This document shows, in pieces, positions 18,205 through 27,725 of a DNA stretch of 64,000 nucleotides (within the stretch, counting starts at the first letter, position 1; each line of letters begins with the position of its first letter). Source of the DNA: Bifidobacterium eulemuris (lineage in GTDB: Bacteria > Actinomycetota > Actinomycetes > Actinomycetales > Bifidobacteriaceae); assembly GCF_014898155.1 (NCBI RefSeq), contig NZ_CP062938.1:1922001-1986000 (forward strand), given 5' to 3'. The notes beneath the pieces were generated by a model. It worked only from the letters and a program-made list of their open reading frames with translations, made no database searches and was not told the origin of the DNA. The translations under genes were made by a program, and so were the position numbers.

Positions 18205-19119
18205 CTATGCGAGGGTTATCGTTCGCAGCATGCGTTGGAGTTGGCGGATGCCGTGCTTCAGACAGAGCCTGGCCCATTGGTATCGTTGTCTCGTGGAGAT
18301 GGTCTTCTCGTCGTCGCCGTATGGTACGGCCTGTGTGCGGGGCGCCTCGCCGGTGTAGTCGCGTAGCTGGGAGAACCAGCTGCTGGGTAGTATGGCGTAG
18401 TGTTCCGGGTTCCATCGCGCGCACATCAGCAGCACGATTTGGTCGTCGTCGATCATGCCGCAGCATAATAGATGGAGGTATTGCTCGCGCACGTCGTCGT
18501 AGATGTGGCGCGCGTATCCGGTTTTCGCGACCAAGCAGTCGCCTTGGATGAACGTGTCGGTGCGTCGCACGATGTCGAACACGGGGGCGTCGTCCGGTCG
18601 TTTGACCGCGAAGATTGTCACGTCTTTCTCGAAGGGATATTCCCACTGTATGTCGAAGGACTCGGGGGCTGGGTAGAGTGTGCCGCCGTGGTCGAATCCG
18701 AAGTCGATCCATGCCAGGTGCTCCGTGTGTGTGGTCGTGGCGGCTTGCTGCATGCACCAGTATTTGAGCGCCATTACGTAGTCGTATTCGGCGTTCGTCA
18801 CTTCAGGTTTGTCCGGGAAGAGGCTGTAGGGAGGGTACGTCCCCGCCATCGAGCGCATGAGGGCCAGCAGCTGCGGGTCGATCGTGGCGTAGTCGTCGAT
18901 CGTGACGACCGTGGTGTTGGCGCGGCCGAGGTTTTGGCGGATCCGTTCGACTTCCGGCGCTATTTCGGGGGTGGTATACACGATGAGATCGTTGCGCATG
19001 CGCGCCCAATGGGCGAAGTAGTCCAGATATTTCTGGTCGCTGCGGGTGGAGTCGGACCAGGCACCGCGTCCGATGGGGAAGAACGCCGTGACCAGTGTGA
19101 TCGATGTGTTGTCAGCCAT
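18205..19119 (-). CDS. HtrL/YibB-family protein, putative glycosyltransferase
   Basis: This 304-residue soluble protein begins ITLVTAFFPIGRGAWSD, the signature opening of HtrL/YibB proteins, which are found in LPS and capsule loci. HLAWIDFGFDHGG near residue 145 and DTFIQGDCLVA near 195 resemble the metal-site and acceptor regions of GT-A-like enzymes. The start at 19119 has GAGAGGA upstream. It follows the flippase by 25 bases on the same strand. Biochemical function in this family is not settled. Confidence 0.75.
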   Translation of the reverse strand: MADNTSITLVTAFFPIGRGAWSDSTRSDQKYLDYFAHWARMRNDLIVYTTPEIAPEVERIRQNLGRANTTVVTIDDYATIDPQLLALMRSMAGTYPPYSLFPDKPEVTNAEYDYVMALKYWCMQQAATTTHTEHLAWIDFGFDHGGTLYPAPESFDIQWEYPFEKDVTIFAVKRPDDAPVFDIVRRTDTFIQGDCLVAKTGYARHIYDDVREQYLHLLCCGMIDDDQIVLLMCARWNPEHYAILPSSWFSQLRDYTGEAPRTQAVPYGDDEKTISTRQRYQWARLCLKHGIRQLQRMLRTITLA

Positions 19120-19144
19120 GCCGGTTTATCCTCTCTTATGTCTC

Positions 19145-20665
19145 TTATTTCCGAACGATTCTGCGGACGATGATGGAGCGTTCGCGTCGTCCCAGCAGCA
19201 CGAGCGCGTCCACCGCGCAGGTAATGAGGGCTGTGAGCGCGCATCCGGCGAGTAGTCCGGGCCAGCCACCATGCCACGCGGATGTCGACGCGCTCGCCCA
19301 GTATCCCAGGGCCGCGGCCAACGCGGTGGCGGCTATGTACTGCAGGTAGATCAGATAGAACCTGCGCTGCCGGATACGCAGGCATCTCGCGGCGTAGATG
19401 GGCACGAAGGTGAGGTTCGCGACGAAACCGACCAGCTGGGGCACGGCGCCGACCGCGTAGATGCCCCAATCCGTCAATTCGACGCACGCCAGCGTCAGGA
19501 CCAGAGAGGCCGCACCGCATCCGAGCCATGCCAGGGAGTAGTTGCGCAACCGGTTGACCAGCAGCGGCACGCCCTGCAGGGTGTTGGCCACGCCGGAAAG
19601 GAAAAACCCGCCCATGGTGAGCATCATCAGCACGTAGATCATGCGCGCGTCCTGCCCGGGTTGCCACAATGCGATGAACGTCTCGCCGTTGACCAGCAGG
19701 GTCACGAACACGATGTTGGTGAAGAACCCGGTGATGCGCATGCTGGACGCGAGCTCGCGGAACAGCTCGTCGGGCCTGCCCTGCGCGAACAGGCGGGTCT
19801 GTTCGGGCGAGAACAACCCCGATATGGTGCCCATCAGGCCGGAGAGCGCGTTGGGCACGACCTGTGCGATGGAGAGGTATCCCATGTGCAGGGGACTGAC
19901 CGCGAGATTCGCGATCAGCAGGCTCAGCCCGTCCTGCAGGATCTGCTGCAGTTTGATCACGGTGTTCCACACGCCGCTGGACAGCATCTCCCACGTAGTC
20001 CTCCACGACACCGCCGATTTGCGGAACCGCAGCTCGGGCGTCAGACGCCGCGTGTACGAGTAGTTCAGTCCGGCCATCACCAACGTGCCCAGGCAGGTGG
20101 CCATGCCCACGAACAGCACATACGTGGGGAACAGGGCGAAGCACACGACCATCACCACGACGCGCGTCAATGAGTACGCGATGTTCGCCAGACTGGACAG
20201 GTACAGCCTGTTCATGACGAACGTCGCCACGCTCAACACCGTGCTCAACGCGGACACCACGAAATTCAGGTACACGAAGAAGAACAGGCACTTGACGTCG
20301 GCCACCAGATGCGGCGAGATGTTGATGACACGCTCCAACCTCAGGATCAACGGGACCGCGACCGCGCTCAGCATGAGGACCAGCAGCACGTTGGCCGCGA
20401 GCGTGGACGAGAAATACCCGTCCGCTTTGCGTTTGTCCCCGCGATGCCAGGCCACGGTGATGAACCTGCCGGCCACGGAATTCAACGCGATCGTGAACAG
20501 GGTCGCGTACCCCACCATGTTGTTCGCCAACCCCACGAAACCATACGCCTCCGCGCCCACACGCCCCACGATAAACGGAGTGATCGCGAAACCGATCCCC
20601 AGATTCACCGCGAAATTCACCAGACTCGCGGCAAGATTGATCACAAACTGCTTCTTATTACCCAT
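19145..20665 (-). CDS. Wzx-type oligosaccharide flippase
   Basis: This 506-residue membrane protein has about 12-14 hydrophobic segments and should move undecaprenyl-linked repeat units across the membrane. It opens KKQFVINLAASLVNFAVNLG, followed by GRVGAEAYGFVGLANNMVGY, a pattern typical of polysaccharide-exporter MATE-like proteins. It is one of two flippases in the window (the other at 36254-37681); base composition here is GC-richer and more bifidobacterial than in the second. Confidence 0.88.
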   Translation of the reverse strand: MGNKKQFVINLAASLVNFAVNLGIGFAITPFIVGRVGAEAYGFVGLANNMVGYATLFTIALNSVAGRFITVAWHRGDKRKADGYFSSTLAANVLLVLMLSAVAVPLILRLERVINISPHLVADVKCLFFFVYLNFVVSALSTVLSVATFVMNRLYLSSLANIAYSLTRVVVMVVCFALFPTYVLFVGMATCLGTLVMAGLNYSYTRRLTPELRFRKSAVSWRTTWEMLSSGVWNTVIKLQQILQDGLSLLIANLAVSPLHMGYLSIAQVVPNALSGLMGTISGLFSPEQTRLFAQGRPDELFRELASSMRITGFFTNIVFVTLLVNGETFIALWQPGQDARMIYVLMMLTMGGFFLSGVANTLQGVPLLVNRLRNYSLAWLGCGAASLVLTLACVELTDWGIYAVGAVPQLVGFVANLTFVPIYAARCLRIRQRRFYLIYLQYIAATALAAALGYWASASTSAWHGGWPGLLAGCALTALITCAVDALVLLGRRERSIIVRRIVRK

Positions 20666-20822
20666 ACCGCTACTCGCTCACCATTCCTACGAACAGCCAA
20701 AAGACTTCCTTGACGCCCCGTGATGAAGATTGTATCTGTAGCCTCGGAAGGATTATGGACGCTCTCTTGGAGGCGGTTCCCCGTGATGCTGTCCCTTGAC
20801 TGTGTTTCTCGTCTTCCATGAA

Positions 20823-22089
20823 TTACCTCCCCACTGCGTCCACGAACGCCCGATAGAACGACTCCCCGGAGAACCTCGCCGCCTGACGGACCGCGGCCTC
20901 CGACATGCGCTCACGCAACTGACGATCGCCTTCCAAGCGTCTGATCGCGGCGGCCAGGGAATCGACGAGTCCCTCGTCCCGCTCCACGACGATCGAGCAT
21001 TCCTCCGGCACGTACTCCTGCAAGCCGCCGGAACGCGTCACGACCAACGGTAGACCGGCGGCCATCGCCTCGACGCCGACGAGACCGGCCGCCTCCTCCC
21101 ACAACGAGGGAACGACCTGCATATCCGCGGACTTGCTGTACCGATAGACCCCCTCGTTCGGCACATAACCCGTGAAAACCACCCTGCCGCCCAGCTCGTC
21201 GACCAGACTCTGCACCCTGTCCAGATACGAGGTATGGGAGGACCGGGCGAAATCCGGACTGCCGACGATCAACAACCTCACATGAGCATCGTCAACGCGT
21301 CGGATCGCCTCCAACAATTCCAGAACGCCCTTGACCTCGATGATCCTCCCGCAATACAACACCACGAAATCATCCGACGCGAACCCCAACCCCGCACGGA
21401 CGGAGTCTCGTTCATCCTTCGTTACTTCCCGCTGGAAACGCGAAAGATCAATACCATTATGGATGACTTCAACCGTTGAGACGGGATCGCATTCCCTGCA
21501 CCATGAATCCGCGACGAATCCGCTCACAGCCAAGCATTTCGCGAAGCAGCGATTGTCGATACGGTCTTCCGGGTTGAAATGCAAATGGTAAATAATCTCA
21601 GAGTCCTGGATCATTCTAAATGCATCATATCCTTTGCAGTTCCCACCCTCGAAAACGATGTGATCGAACTTGCTGCGTTTTAGGAAACGAAAAACGCTCG
21701 ATACGTACATATCTGTTATCCATTCGCGGGAAGGAATGCATTTCGCTAAGAATCGTTTGAGAAAACGGTATAACTTCGCCATGATGGGATTGTTGTTTCG
21801 GATAAAGACGATCTTGCTGAAACGATATTTGCTAGCCGATTTCTCCGCCTCAGGTTCAAAGATGGAAACAACCGTCAAATCAATGAGATGAGAGTTTTCG
21901 TTGACGTCCATCAACAACGTGACAAGCGTTTCGATTGCACCCCCCCCTCGTCGCCGGCACGGGAAGTGTTCCGGGGGTAATCAGACACACCCTCTTGACG
22001 GAAGAAACGTCGGCAGTATTGTTGGCCGTTCGTTTGTCGGACGCTTGATTCTTTTTATCAGATTGCGCCATGATTGTGGTGGCGGACAA
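20823..22089 (-). pseudogene. GT4 glycosyltransferase, frame broken at a G8 tract
   Basis: The main frame (20823-21917) is a GT4 enzyme: LHFNPEDRIDNR, VVLYCGRIIEVKGVLELLEAI near the middle and the donor motif LWEEAAGLVGVEAMAAGLPLV near the C-terminus. It lacks the N-terminal nucleotide-binding strand. That part (RVCLITPGTLPVPATRGG) is encoded upstream in another frame, ending at the run of eight G (minus strand) at 21940-21947. With seven G the two parts join as a normal enzyme of about 420 residues. The upstream start is probably the TTG at 22089, nine bases after AGGAGG, or the ATG at 22071. The break may be phase variation, fixed mutation or sequencing error. Confidence 0.75.
21940..21947 (-). 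repeat. Homopolymer G8 tract in a glycosyltransferase gene
   Basis: Eight C on the + strand are eight G in the coding direction, near codon 50 of the GT4 gene. Runs of this length slip during replication. Loss of one G would restore the full reading frame. Confidence 0.8.
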
Positions 22090-22186
22090 TTTACCCAACC
22101 TCCTGTGTCTTGCCGTGGGATAAGGTGACTAAGCGAAGTCCTTGGCGAAAAACCGTCCGGGATCTTCCTCGAAGCCGACCAAGCAG

Positions 22187-23209
22187 CTATATTTTCCATT
22201 TGATAAATAGGCGTGTCTTGCCTATGAGATCTTTTGTTCCATTGCTAAAACGATTGCAAGCTCTCAATATTCCAAAGGTAAAGGAAGGCGCAAAATATAG
22301 AATATGAAACATGATCTTCTCTTTTGTCGGCAATGTTTTACTGCATTCGATTGGTATCATTCGAAATGTTCGGAAAATCTCTTTGAAACGTGTTCTAAAC
22401 ATGCCATCCGACAGATTCGGAACATCGAAATAGGATTGTCGCGACTCGAAAAAAACTTTTCTTAGGATAGGCTCGGAGCATTCGGCGTATTTCTTTAGGA
22501 AAGAATAGCGTAGGCGCTCTACGAGCGCTACCAGTCGATCCAGTCTTTCAATACTGCCTTCTTTGTGGGTTATGCTATCTTCTCTTGAGACGTAGTGGTA
22601 AAGCGCGTCCGGCAACAGCGCGACCGCAGAGCAACGGTCCAATATCTGATGTAGTACATACTCATCCTCATGGATTCGACCTTCCGGAAAGCGAAGATCC
22701 TTCCAAACGAAATGTGGATACAGCTTGTTCCAAGCTACAATAAGGTGCCAATCAAGTATTGCCTGTCTTAAGCATTCCCTTGGTGTCAAAAGCTTTCTAT
22801 GGTCGGTAACCAGCGCTTTCTCCACACATGCTTCTGCATCGTCCTCCTTGATGAACGAGCAGATGACAAGATCGGCGTCCCCGCCATTTTGGCACAAAAC
22901 GGACACATACTCACTACTGATATAGTCGTCGCTATCCACGAACGCCACATATTCGCCGCGCATGACATCAAGGCCGGCGTTACGTGCAGAGGACAGGCCT
23001 CCGTTTTTTTTATGGATCACTCGAATACGGTTATCTCGCAAAGCCCATTGATCGCACTTCTCCGGACATCCATCCATTGACCCGTCATCAACCAAGATTA
23101 TTTCCAAATTCCGATAGCTTTGGCCGACAATGCTTGAGATACAGCGATCCAATTGGTTCTCTACATTAAACACCGGCACAATCAGACTGACCAATGGTTG
23201 AACGTTCAT
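22187..23209 (-). CDS. GT2-family glycosyltransferase
   Basis: This 340-residue enzyme has SLIVPVFNVENQLDRCI at the start, IILVDDGSMDG near 35, the metal motif AFVDSDDYIS near 90 and RIHEDEYVLHQIL near 180, which is common in capsule GT2 enzymes. The ATG at 23209 is preferred over TTG at 23212 because AGGA precedes it. The sugar and linkage are unknown. The gene is AT-richer than the flippase downstream. Confidence 0.87.
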   Translation of the reverse strand: MNVQPLVSLIVPVFNVENQLDRCISSIVGQSYRNLEIILVDDGSMDGCPEKCDQWALRDNRIRVIHKKNGGLSSARNAGLDVMRGEYVAFVDSDDYISSEYVSVLCQNGGDADLVICSFIKEDDAEACVEKALVTDHRKLLTPRECLRQAILDWHLIVAWNKLYPHFVWKDLRFPEGRIHEDEYVLHQILDRCSAVALLPDALYHYVSREDSITHKEGSIERLDRLVALVERLRYSFLKKYAECSEPILRKVFFESRQSYFDVPNLSDGMFRTRFKEIFRTFRMIPIECSKTLPTKEKIMFHILYFAPSFTFGILRACNRFSNGTKDLIGKTRLFIKWKI

Positions 23210-23555
23210 CAATTCCTGACTTTCTTTAACTCTAGCTATTGTACCCGTCGAAAGAAGTAGGCGTACAATCGGTTTGACAGAGGAAATGCTGAATTTGTTT
23301 TCCAGACAATGGTTTCCTGAGCCGTTAACCTCTAGTGGCTTCTATATTATATTTGTCTTATGCTCATGTTTTGTGATTATTTGATTCGATGACGATGTTG
23401 GATTTCTCCGAAGGGGTCCCACGTGTTGAGATTTTTCCGCGATCCATTGTCTCAAACGGTGTTTTCGGAGGTGGTCCGGTTGCCGGGCCGATTGATTAAT
23501 GGGGCATGGACATTGGTGAATTCCAAGGCAAACGCTCCATGAGCAGCATTTACGT
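23210..23555. other. Non-coding gap between two GT2 genes
   Basis: I see no gene here. The stretch 23380-23570 is GC-richer than its surroundings and may be an unidentified IS relic. A promoter for the GT2 gene at 23209 should lie at its left end. Confidence 0.35.
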
Positions 23556-24518
23556 TCATGTAAGAAGGTGAAAGGAAAATGCTAAACAAGCAGCACATCT
23601 TTTTAATCGGGTTTTTAAGGACATGTTTTTGGAGGGATACTTTTCTATTAACCCCAAAAACAACCTTGCGAATTGTTTTCTCTCGTGGAAAGTTAGAGTT
23701 TTTAGGCATCTTAAAGATTGTGAATTTATTTCTTCTAAAATTCTTTGTTCACATATTCTTGCAAGATCGCTGTATTCGCTTTCTTCTAGCTCCGTCCGTA
23801 TCTTTTCAAGAGCGTAAAAAGAAGTGAAATATTTTCTCGAATACTTTCTGTTTAAAATACTGGAATCATGTTGCACATAGAAATAATTGGCGCGATTTGT
23901 CAAACATATGGCGGAAGAGTTGAGTATAGCCTCGACGCAGAATAATAAATCCTCAAAACAATCAATTCCTTCATCAAAAGAAATCTGAGAAATTATTTGT
24001 CTGGGAAACAGCTTATCCCAAGCATGCCCACAGAATTCTCCATCCGATTTCAAAATCTCAGATAAAGCTTCTGTCGGCGATATAACTTCGTCTCTCAATA
24101 TATATGCCGGCGGCAGCTCGTATCGCTTTTTTTCCCCATCCGTATGAACTATATTGTAATTGCAAATACCGATACAATTCTTCTTTGATTCTACTGCTTT
24201 GTATAGCGATGAAAGGAATGAAGGAGATATGTAGTCATCGGGATCGACAAATGAAATATAGTCTCCTTGGGCCTTTGTTAAGCCTAAATTTCTTGCCGAT
24301 GAGACACCATTGTTCTTTTTGTGGAAAAAAATAATTCTGGAATCAGCTCTTGCATAAGATTCGCAAATTTGAGCTGAAGTGTCTGTGGACCCGTCATCTA
24401 TTAGCAGTAGCTCCCAATTAGTGTAATCCTGATTCAGGATAGACTCAATGGATTTTTGAAGATGGTAAGCTGCGTTAAAAACAGGCATTATAACGCTAAT
24501 CTTAGGGTCTGCTGTCAT
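23556..24518 (-). CDS. GT2-family glycosyltransferase
   Basis: This 320-residue enzyme has the same GT-A layout as the preceding gene: SVIMPVFNAAYHLQKSI, LLIDDGSTD, and SFVDPDDYISP near 90, with CFEDLLFCVEA near 190. It is AT-rich throughout. It and the 22187-23209 gene probably act in sequence on the same repeat unit, ahead of the GT4 and flippase genes on this strand. Confidence 0.85.
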   Translation of the reverse strand: MTADPKISVIMPVFNAAYHLQKSIESILNQDYTNWELLLIDDGSTDTSAQICESYARADSRIIFFHKKNNGVSSARNLGLTKAQGDYISFVDPDDYISPSFLSSLYKAVESKKNCIGICNYNIVHTDGEKKRYELPPAYILRDEVISPTEALSEILKSDGEFCGHAWDKLFPRQIISQISFDEGIDCFEDLLFCVEAILNSSAICLTNRANYFYVQHDSSILNRKYSRKYFTSFYALEKIRTELEESEYSDLARICEQRILEEINSQSLRCLKTLTFHERKQFARLFLGLIEKYPSKNMSLKTRLKRCAACLAFSFHLLT

Positions 24519-24650
24519 TATTAAACCTTGGACTATTTTATGTGAAAAGACTAAAAGTATTTGCAGAATACGACAATTTGATGATGGTTTCTATAATGAG
24601 CATTATCTTGTGGCGACGCAAGCGGTATCCTCATAATATTATATCCCTCT

Positions 24651-24720
24651 GGTAGTGTCCGATGCCTTGCATATTTTATGTCATTGCCCGCCTATGGCGC
24701 AATGGTCAGTTTGCTATCGA
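24651..24720 (-). mobile_element. IS256-family terminal fragment
   Basis: It begins GGTAGTGTCCGATG and then follows the IS256 end seen at 14324-14395 (TATGTCATTGCCCGCCT at 24677 onward). Only about 70 bp remain. Confidence 0.7.
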
Positions 24721-24816
24721 TCGTGTTGCAGGTCTGATGAGTGGGGCGGTAATCGAAGAGGGTTCTAGGCAAAATGGATGATGCGTTGACTCCGTTCCGT
24801 TTTACGAAGGAGCCTC

Positions 24817-25062
24817 ATGTCAAACACTATCGAGGTGAACGTATCCATGGATTGCAGACAAGCGCGCGTGCGCCAGGGCGTTCGGAGACGACGCGGCGAT
24901 GCTGTCGCCTCTGCCAAAGGGGTCGGCTTCGACAGGCTGACCGACGACGACCTTCAGTCCATCGTCAAGGAGATTGACGACAACCCCATGAAACTTCTAA
25001 GCTACAAAACGTCCAACGGGCACGGGGCGAGGGGGCGACCGACTGTCATCGAAGTCACCTAA
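24817..25062 (+). CDS. Small hypothetical protein
   Basis: The 81-residue frame has AAGGAG seven bases before its ATG. The second half (GFDRLTDDDLQSIVKEIDDN, then GRPTVIEVT) looks like real protein; the first half is arginine-rich and may be out of frame through an indel. I recognise no family. It lies between an IS256 scrap and an rmlB scrap, so it may be a relic. Confidence 0.4.
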   Translation: MSNTIEVNVSMDCRQARVRQGVRRRRGDAVASAKGVGFDRLTDDDLQSIVKEIDDNPMKLLSYKTSNGHGARGRPTVIEVT

Positions 25063-25136
25063 CCCGGACACCAGTGTTGCACTTACAAATTGAACCCGGG
25101 CTGAGGCATACGCGGCATGGTGTGAGATAATGTTTT

Positions 25137-25274
25137 ATGTCTGAAGTGCTATTTTCTCCTAGGAATATTATTGTGGCCGGTGGCTGTGGTTCCATCGGCT
25201 CGAATTTCGTGCATTACACGGTCGAGTCGAGATTTCACATCAAATGCGTTGAAGAAGGACTGATAAGGATTTGA
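25137..25274 (+). pseudogene. Truncated duplicate of the rmlB 5' end
   Basis: The first 31 codons ([20 protein letters not shown], then FVHYTVES) are nearly the same as the start of rmlB at 31353, including the Rossmann glycine motif with one changed position (F to S). Homology ends near 25230 and the frame stops at 25272. It marks a former rmlB copy or a recombination joint. Confidence 0.8.
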
Positions 25275-25405
25275 GAAGCGGAGACATCAATGCCACCACG
25301 TTGCGTCTGTCCGGCGAGGTGTTCGACGCGTTCCTCAAAGTTTTCGACGAACCCATGCCGCAGGCCACGCGCGATTTGCTGGACGAGGAGCCGATTTGGA
25401 CATGA
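25262..25405 (+). pseudogene. C-terminal remnant of a TacA-like (DUF1778) antitoxin
   Basis: The frame ending at TGA 25403 reads TTLRLSGEVFDAFLKVFDEP, then QATRDLLDE, which resembles the C-terminal toxin-binding tail of DUF1778 antitoxins. It has no start and runs out of the rmlB fragment. It overlaps the next frame as ATGA, as in working TacAT pairs. Confidence 0.5.
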
Positions 25406-25542
25406 GAATATTCCTTCCATCGCGACGTTTCGAAGAGACCGACGGCGTCGAGAGGCTCGAAAGCGGACTGCCGGCCATCGACGACGGGCTTCGCGGCAGA
25501 GATTTTTGGGCGCTGCCGTCAAATTCGAACGTTAATTGTTAA
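25402..25542 (+). pseudogene. N-terminal remnant of a GNAT-type toxin
   Basis: A 46-codon frame starts inside the antitoxin stop. FEETDGVERLESGLPAIDDG matches the spacing of the first motif of TacT-like acetyltransferase toxins (F-x-S/G...P-x-lDd). The acetyl-CoA site is missing, so it is inactive. The call rests mainly on its position after the antitoxin tail. Confidence 0.4.
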
Positions 25543-25647
25543 TGATTCGCAAGGTTTGTGGGAGCGCTGTTGGCGAGGGGAGCCGAGTGCGTTAGGTTGG
25601 AGGATGGATATTCGCCGGGATAGCGATGCCATATGAGGAGAACAACT

Positions 25648-27588
25648 ATGACTGCACATACTTGGAAACGCGTTGCCGTGTTGACTGTCGCCGGTGCGTT
25701 GACGGCGTCGTTGAGCGTGGTTCCGGCGTACGCCATCACGGATACGGCCCTGGAAGATTTGACGTGGCCGCAATCCGATTCGCAGATCCAAACCATCGAC
25801 GACCTGCAGCTGAGCGATGCTGACAGCATTCCGGACAATCCCACGCAGGAGCTGCCTTCCACCGTAAGCGAGGACGTTCCGGACGATGCGACGGTCGTCT
25901 CGCCCGAACTGGCGGTGAACGCGGATGGCGAAGTGCAGAACATCGAAACCGGCGAGACAGTGACTGATCCCGAACTGGTCGGCACGCAATCGCAACAGCC
26001 CGATCCGCTCGCCAAAACCGATGGCGAATCCTTCATCCCCGTGCAGGTGGCGGAGGTACGTCAGAAAGTCGACGAGGCGGATTCCGATATGACTGACGAT
26101 AGCGTGGACGGCGCGGACGATACGAATAACGCGGATGGCGCGGTGGAATCCTCCACCTCATCCACGGAGGGCACGGTGCAGCTGGCCGCGCTTGGGAACA
26201 ATCAGTACGGCGCCTACTGGGGCACATATAACGGATCTGCTGCGTTCTTCGAGAGCGACGGCACGCTGTTCGTGCAGCAAGCCAAGGGCGTGGTCGACGT
26301 TTCCGAATGGCAGGGCACCATTGACTGGCAAGCCGCCAAAAACGACGGCGTGGAAGGCGCTATCATCCGCATCAGTTACGGTGCCGGCAACGGCCTCGAC
26401 GAGCAGGCGAAACGCAATATCAGCGAATGTAAGCGCCTGGGCATCCCCTTCGGCATCTACACGTATTCGTACGCCTACAACAACGAGCTCGCCGCCGATG
26501 AGGGCGACGACATCGTCAGCCTGCTCAAACAGGTAGGAGTCTCACCGAGCGACCTGAGCTACCCGGTGTACTACGACCTGGAGAATTGGACCTGGGCGGG
26601 CCACAAGCCGCCCACCAGCCCCAGCGTCTACGACGGCATCGTCAACACCTGGTACGCCAAACTGCAGGCCGCCGGATACACGAACTTGGGCGTGTACTCG
26701 TACACCAGCTACCTCAAGAGCGCGCTGAACTCCAGCAGCATCCATGCCAAAACCACATGGGTGGCCAGCTACGGCGAGCGCACCAACTTCGGCTATCCCA
26801 CCAACAGCCGCGGGTGGCAATACACGTCCATCGGTGCCGTGGACGGCATCAGCGGCATCGTGGACCTCAACGCCTTCGGGGTTCGCGAATACGCTATTTC
26901 ATATCCAACTGGAACGGGTTACTACGTTTCGAATAGATTGGAAGGTGGCGCTGCGGATTACTCATTCCAATACGGGAAGTCAAGTGACGTTGTTTTATCT
27001 GGAGATTGGAATGGCGACAGAAAAGATTCATTAGCAATTCGACGAGGCAACCGCTTCCTAGTTAAGAATGCATTGTGCGGAGGCAACGCTGAAATAGATT
27101 TTCTTTACGGGAAGGCTTCTGACATAGTACTGGTCGGAGATTGGGACGGCGATTCCATTGATACGCTGGCCGTACGTCGAGGTGCGCTCTACTATTTCAA
27201 AAATACTATTGATGGAGGCATCGCTGACAAAGTTATTCCATATGGAAAAAACGGCGATGACGTTTTGGTCGGTGATTGGGACGGTGACGGTGTTGATACG
27301 TTGGCGGTCCGCCGTGGGGCCATTTATTACTTCAAGAATTCAATTAGTGCCGGTGCCGCTGACGTCGTCATTGCTTATGGGAAATCGAACGACGTTGTTT
27401 TGGTCGGTGATTGGGATGGCGACGGTGTTGATACGTTGGCGGTCCGCCGAGGCGCCACATATTACATCAAGAATTCTATTTCCAGTGGTGTCGCCGATAA
27501 GGTCTTTGCCTATGGTCGTACTGCTGACAGCGTCTTAGTCGGCGATTGGAATGGGGATAACAAGGACACTTTCATAGTTCGGCGCTGA
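25648..27588 (+). CDS. Secreted GH25 muramidase with C-terminal repeats
   Basis: This 646-residue exported lysozyme-type enzyme should cleave peptidoglycan. The start at 25648 follows GAGGAG; a frame-compatible ATG at 25633 is less well placed. A signal peptide ends near residue 29 (VVPAYA). An acidic linker follows to about 190. The GH25 domain (about 210-420) has VVDVSEWQGTIDW and YYDLENWTW, holding the catalytic acids. Five tandem repeats of about 41 residues close the protein, each with a VLVGDWDGDGVDTLAVRRG-like core, probably wall- or glycan-binding. The base composition drops sharply in GC at about 26885, just where the repeats begin, suggesting a domain swap. Confidence 0.9.
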   Translation: MTAHTWKRVAVLTVAGALTASLSVVPAYAITDTALEDLTWPQSDSQIQTIDDLQLSDADSIPDNPTQELPSTVSEDVPDDATVVSPELAVNADGEVQNIETGETVTDPELVGTQSQQPDPLAKTDGESFIPVQVAEVRQKVDEADSDMTDDSVDGADDTNNADGAVESSTSSTEGTVQLAALGNNQYGAYWGTYNGSAAFFESDGTLFVQQAKGVVDVSEWQGTIDWQAAKNDGVEGAIIRISYGAGNGLDEQAKRNISECKRLGIPFGIYTYSYAYNNELAADEGDDIVSLLKQVGVSPSDLSYPVYYDLENWTWAGHKPPTSPSVYDGIVNTWYAKLQAAGYTNLGVYSYTSYLKSALNSSSIHAKTTWVASYGERTNFGYPTNSRGWQYTSIGAVDGISGIVDLNAFGVREYAISYPTGTGYYVSNRLEGGAADYSFQYGKSSDVVLSGDWNGDRKDSLAIRRGNRFLVKNALCGGNAEIDFLYGKASDIVLVGDWDGDSIDTLAVRRGALYYFKNTIDGGIADKVIPYGKNGDDVLVGDWDGDGVDTLAVRRGAIYYFKNSISAGAADVVIAYGKSNDVVLVGDWDGDGVDTLAVRRGATYYIKNSISSGVADKVFAYGRTADSVLVGDWNGDNKDTFIVRR

Positions 27589-27725
27589 ACTGGTTTGATG
27601 AATTAACCTAGAGACAAGCTTGACAGGAAGTGTTTGTTCAATGATTACAGTCGTTGCTACACTCAGTTGATGCTAAGACGCTTAAGGCTCGAGTATCGGC
27701 GTAACCATGACATCGGGAGTTCACT

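Noticed and set aside
26930..27585. CRISPR array or tandem DNA repeat
   Set aside because: The spacing is ~123 bases, in frame, and the copies vary at third positions, so these are protein repeats of the muramidase.
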